Source: Candidatus Zophobacter franzmannii
GTDB lineage: Bacteria; Cloacimonadota; Cloacimonadia; Cloacimonadales; JAFGVF01
Length of the DNA: 5,773 nt
Assembly: GCA_030765245.1 (NCBI GenBank)
Contig: JAVCCX010000417.1
Coordinates: 1-5,773 of the forward strand
Reading direction: 5' to 3'
In this document: positions 4,812 through 5,773 of the stretch, in pieces
Layout of the letters: every line of letters begins with the position of its first letter
How positions within the stretch are numbered: the first letter of the stretch is position 1
The notes under the pieces: model-generated
Database searches by the model: none
Told to the model about the DNA's origin: nothing
The model's input: the letters and a program-made list of their open reading frames with translations, nothing else
Translations under genes and position numbers: made by a program

Positions 4812-5773
4812 ACAACAATAACCTCAGATAGCGATAGTAGGGATCAGACTATTGTCTTTAACACTATTGCAAACACATCAGCATTGGAGTTTTCAGAAAA
4901 TAACATCAACAAAGTTTGCTTGAGTTTTTATGAAACAAGTTCAGATTTTGATAATTGCGACTTAGAGTCAAGTCAACTTGAGTTTTTAAATTCTACAACT
5001 ACCATTGATAATTGCGATATGGAGTATTCTAATATAGTTTCAACAAGTCTTGATTTGGATCCAACTGATTCAATTACTATAAGAAACAATACAATTTCCA
5101 ACTCACTTGTTCCTGCAATTTCAATAACAGCAAATAGAAATGTAGAAATTAAAAATAATACTATTGAGAATAACTATATAGGAATAGAGTTGTTTGAGAC
5201 TAAGTCTGTTGATATAATTGATAACAATATCAGACATAATGACCAAGGTTTATACTTATATCATAGCATTATTACTTCAGTTTCAGGCTCGAATGATATA
5301 TCATCTAACTCGAATAACTATGCCAATAACAGAGATCCTCAAGGTCTTTATGCAGCACACAATTGTTCATGGGAATTGCTTGGGAATACTCAAAACGATT
5401 ATCAGATGATTGTTAATAATGGGAAAGGTAACCTTTTCTTTGAAGATTACTCAACACCTGCTCCTTTCAAGTATAATATCATTCATACCAATGTAGGGAC
5501 TCATCCTTATTTAGAAATTGATGAGTTTGCCCAATCACCAACTTACTATGCCCAGAATAATTATTGGGGTACATCTTTTGACCCTCTAACTGACCTCGTC
5601 CCTTATGCTGATATAGTATATTTACCAATATGGTCACCCGGCACTCCTCCTCCTCAGATTGAATACGATGTTGCAGAAGCTTTATATTATGATGCAATAG
5701 ATAATGAAACAAATGAAGAGTATGCACTTGCGGAGCTAAAATACAAAGACATTATTGCCAACTACTCAACTAC
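4812..5773 (+). CDS. Beta-helix continuation of the protease gene after the in-frame TGA, 3' end outside the window
   Basis: Beginning TTITSDSDSRDQTIVFN right after the TGA and in the same frame, 320 codons run open to the window edge. The middle contains parallel beta-helix rungs such as ITIRNNTISNS, VEIKNNTIENNYIGIELF and VDIIDNNIRHNDQGLYLY, each about 20-24 residues. These are of the NosD / PbH1 type, which form elongated surface-binding or sugar-binding solenoids. NNYWG (5556-5570), a common closing motif of such domains, is followed by a Pro-rich turn (SPGTPPPQ). Then comes an acidic helical segment, VAEALYYDAI to YALAELKYKDIIANY (5670 on), that looks like the first TPR repeats. No ribosome binding site or convincing separate start is seen. 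The first possible starts are TTG at 4884 and ATG at 5019. It is therefore best read as part of the upstream gene. Confidence 0.65.

Larger units (their letters stand above)
2978..5773 (+). pseudogene. Secreted S8 subtilase / beta-helix protein, frameshifted and with an in-frame TGA, truncated by the window
   Basis: The natural start is ATG at 2978, four bases after a purine-rich AAGAGGG. It reads MKKLLLLMIIL and then meets TAG at 3011-3013. Skipping one base continues as SIITAAVADEFQESVVIKF, which completes a textbook signal peptide with an AVA cleavage site, in the same frame as the protease. The protease frame runs to a single TGA at 4809-4811. The same frame then stays open, with a coherent beta-helix protein, to the window edge. 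At least 930 residues belong together: prodomain, S8 protease, beta-rich linker, beta-helix and the start of a TPR-like segment. A sorting tail would be expected further right. Two disabling changes suggest a pseudogene. Sequencing error, phase switching or readthrough remain possible. Confidence 0.7.

Noticed and set aside
4809..4850. TGA read as selenocysteine or as glycine by an alternative code
   Set aside because: No convincing SECIS hairpin follows, the site is a structural beta-strand with no redox context, and no other in-frame TGA occurs in over 1,400 codons nearby.
5218..5727. Short open frames 5218-5409 (plus) and 5479-5727 (minus)
   Set aside because: Both lie over the beta-helix frame, whose NNT-rich rungs and NNYWG motif show it is the true coding frame.

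Overview
The window is AT-rich and looks like the chromosome of an uncultured FCB-group bacterium, most likely Candidatus Cloacimonadota or a close relative. The evidence is a secreted protein ending in the FlgD-like / type IX-type C-terminal tail (NYPNPFNPTTTI... near its end), next to a large secreted subtilase joined to a right-handed beta-helix with the NNYWG signature. This phylum call is inferred from protein style only. No rRNA or marker gene is present.

Layout. At 1-188, minus strand, is the 5' end of a gene for subunit E of a multisubunit cation/proton antiporter (MnhE/MrpE family), cut by the window edge. It has its own Shine-Dalgarno site and a possible promoter at 256-284. From 189 to 1391 lies about 1.2 kb with no convincing gene. 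This spacer is rich in repeats. It holds a 335-bp segment bounded by inverted arms made of 10-bp units (436-770), a tandem array of 11-bp units (854-908), a facing pair of perfect DnaA-box-like 9-mers in a quasi-palindrome (912-938), and a second 11-bp array (1117-1164) with an inverted copy upstream. A weak promoter precedes the plus-strand genes.

From 1392 to the end there is a probable two-gene operon. The first gene (1392-2963) encodes a 523-residue secreted protein with a signal peptide, an unrecognised beta-rich middle and a C-terminal sorting-type domain. Fourteen bases later (2978) a second signal-peptide start opens a very long gene, which runs off the window. It encodes a prodomain, an S8 subtilase with Asp-His-Ser, a beta-helix region and the start of a TPR-like segment.

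The second gene is broken twice as read. A one-base frameshift lies in its signal peptide, exactly inside a perfect 18-bp palindrome (3002-3019). A lone in-frame TGA (4809-4811) sits between the protease and beta-helix parts. Coding character continues in the same frame after the TGA for 962 bases to the window edge. It is therefore a decaying pseudogene, a phase-switched gene, or a gene carrying two sequence errors. If intact, both products would be exported and probably surface-attached or released, with the protease as processing or degradative enzyme. The link between the two genes rests on their spacing alone.
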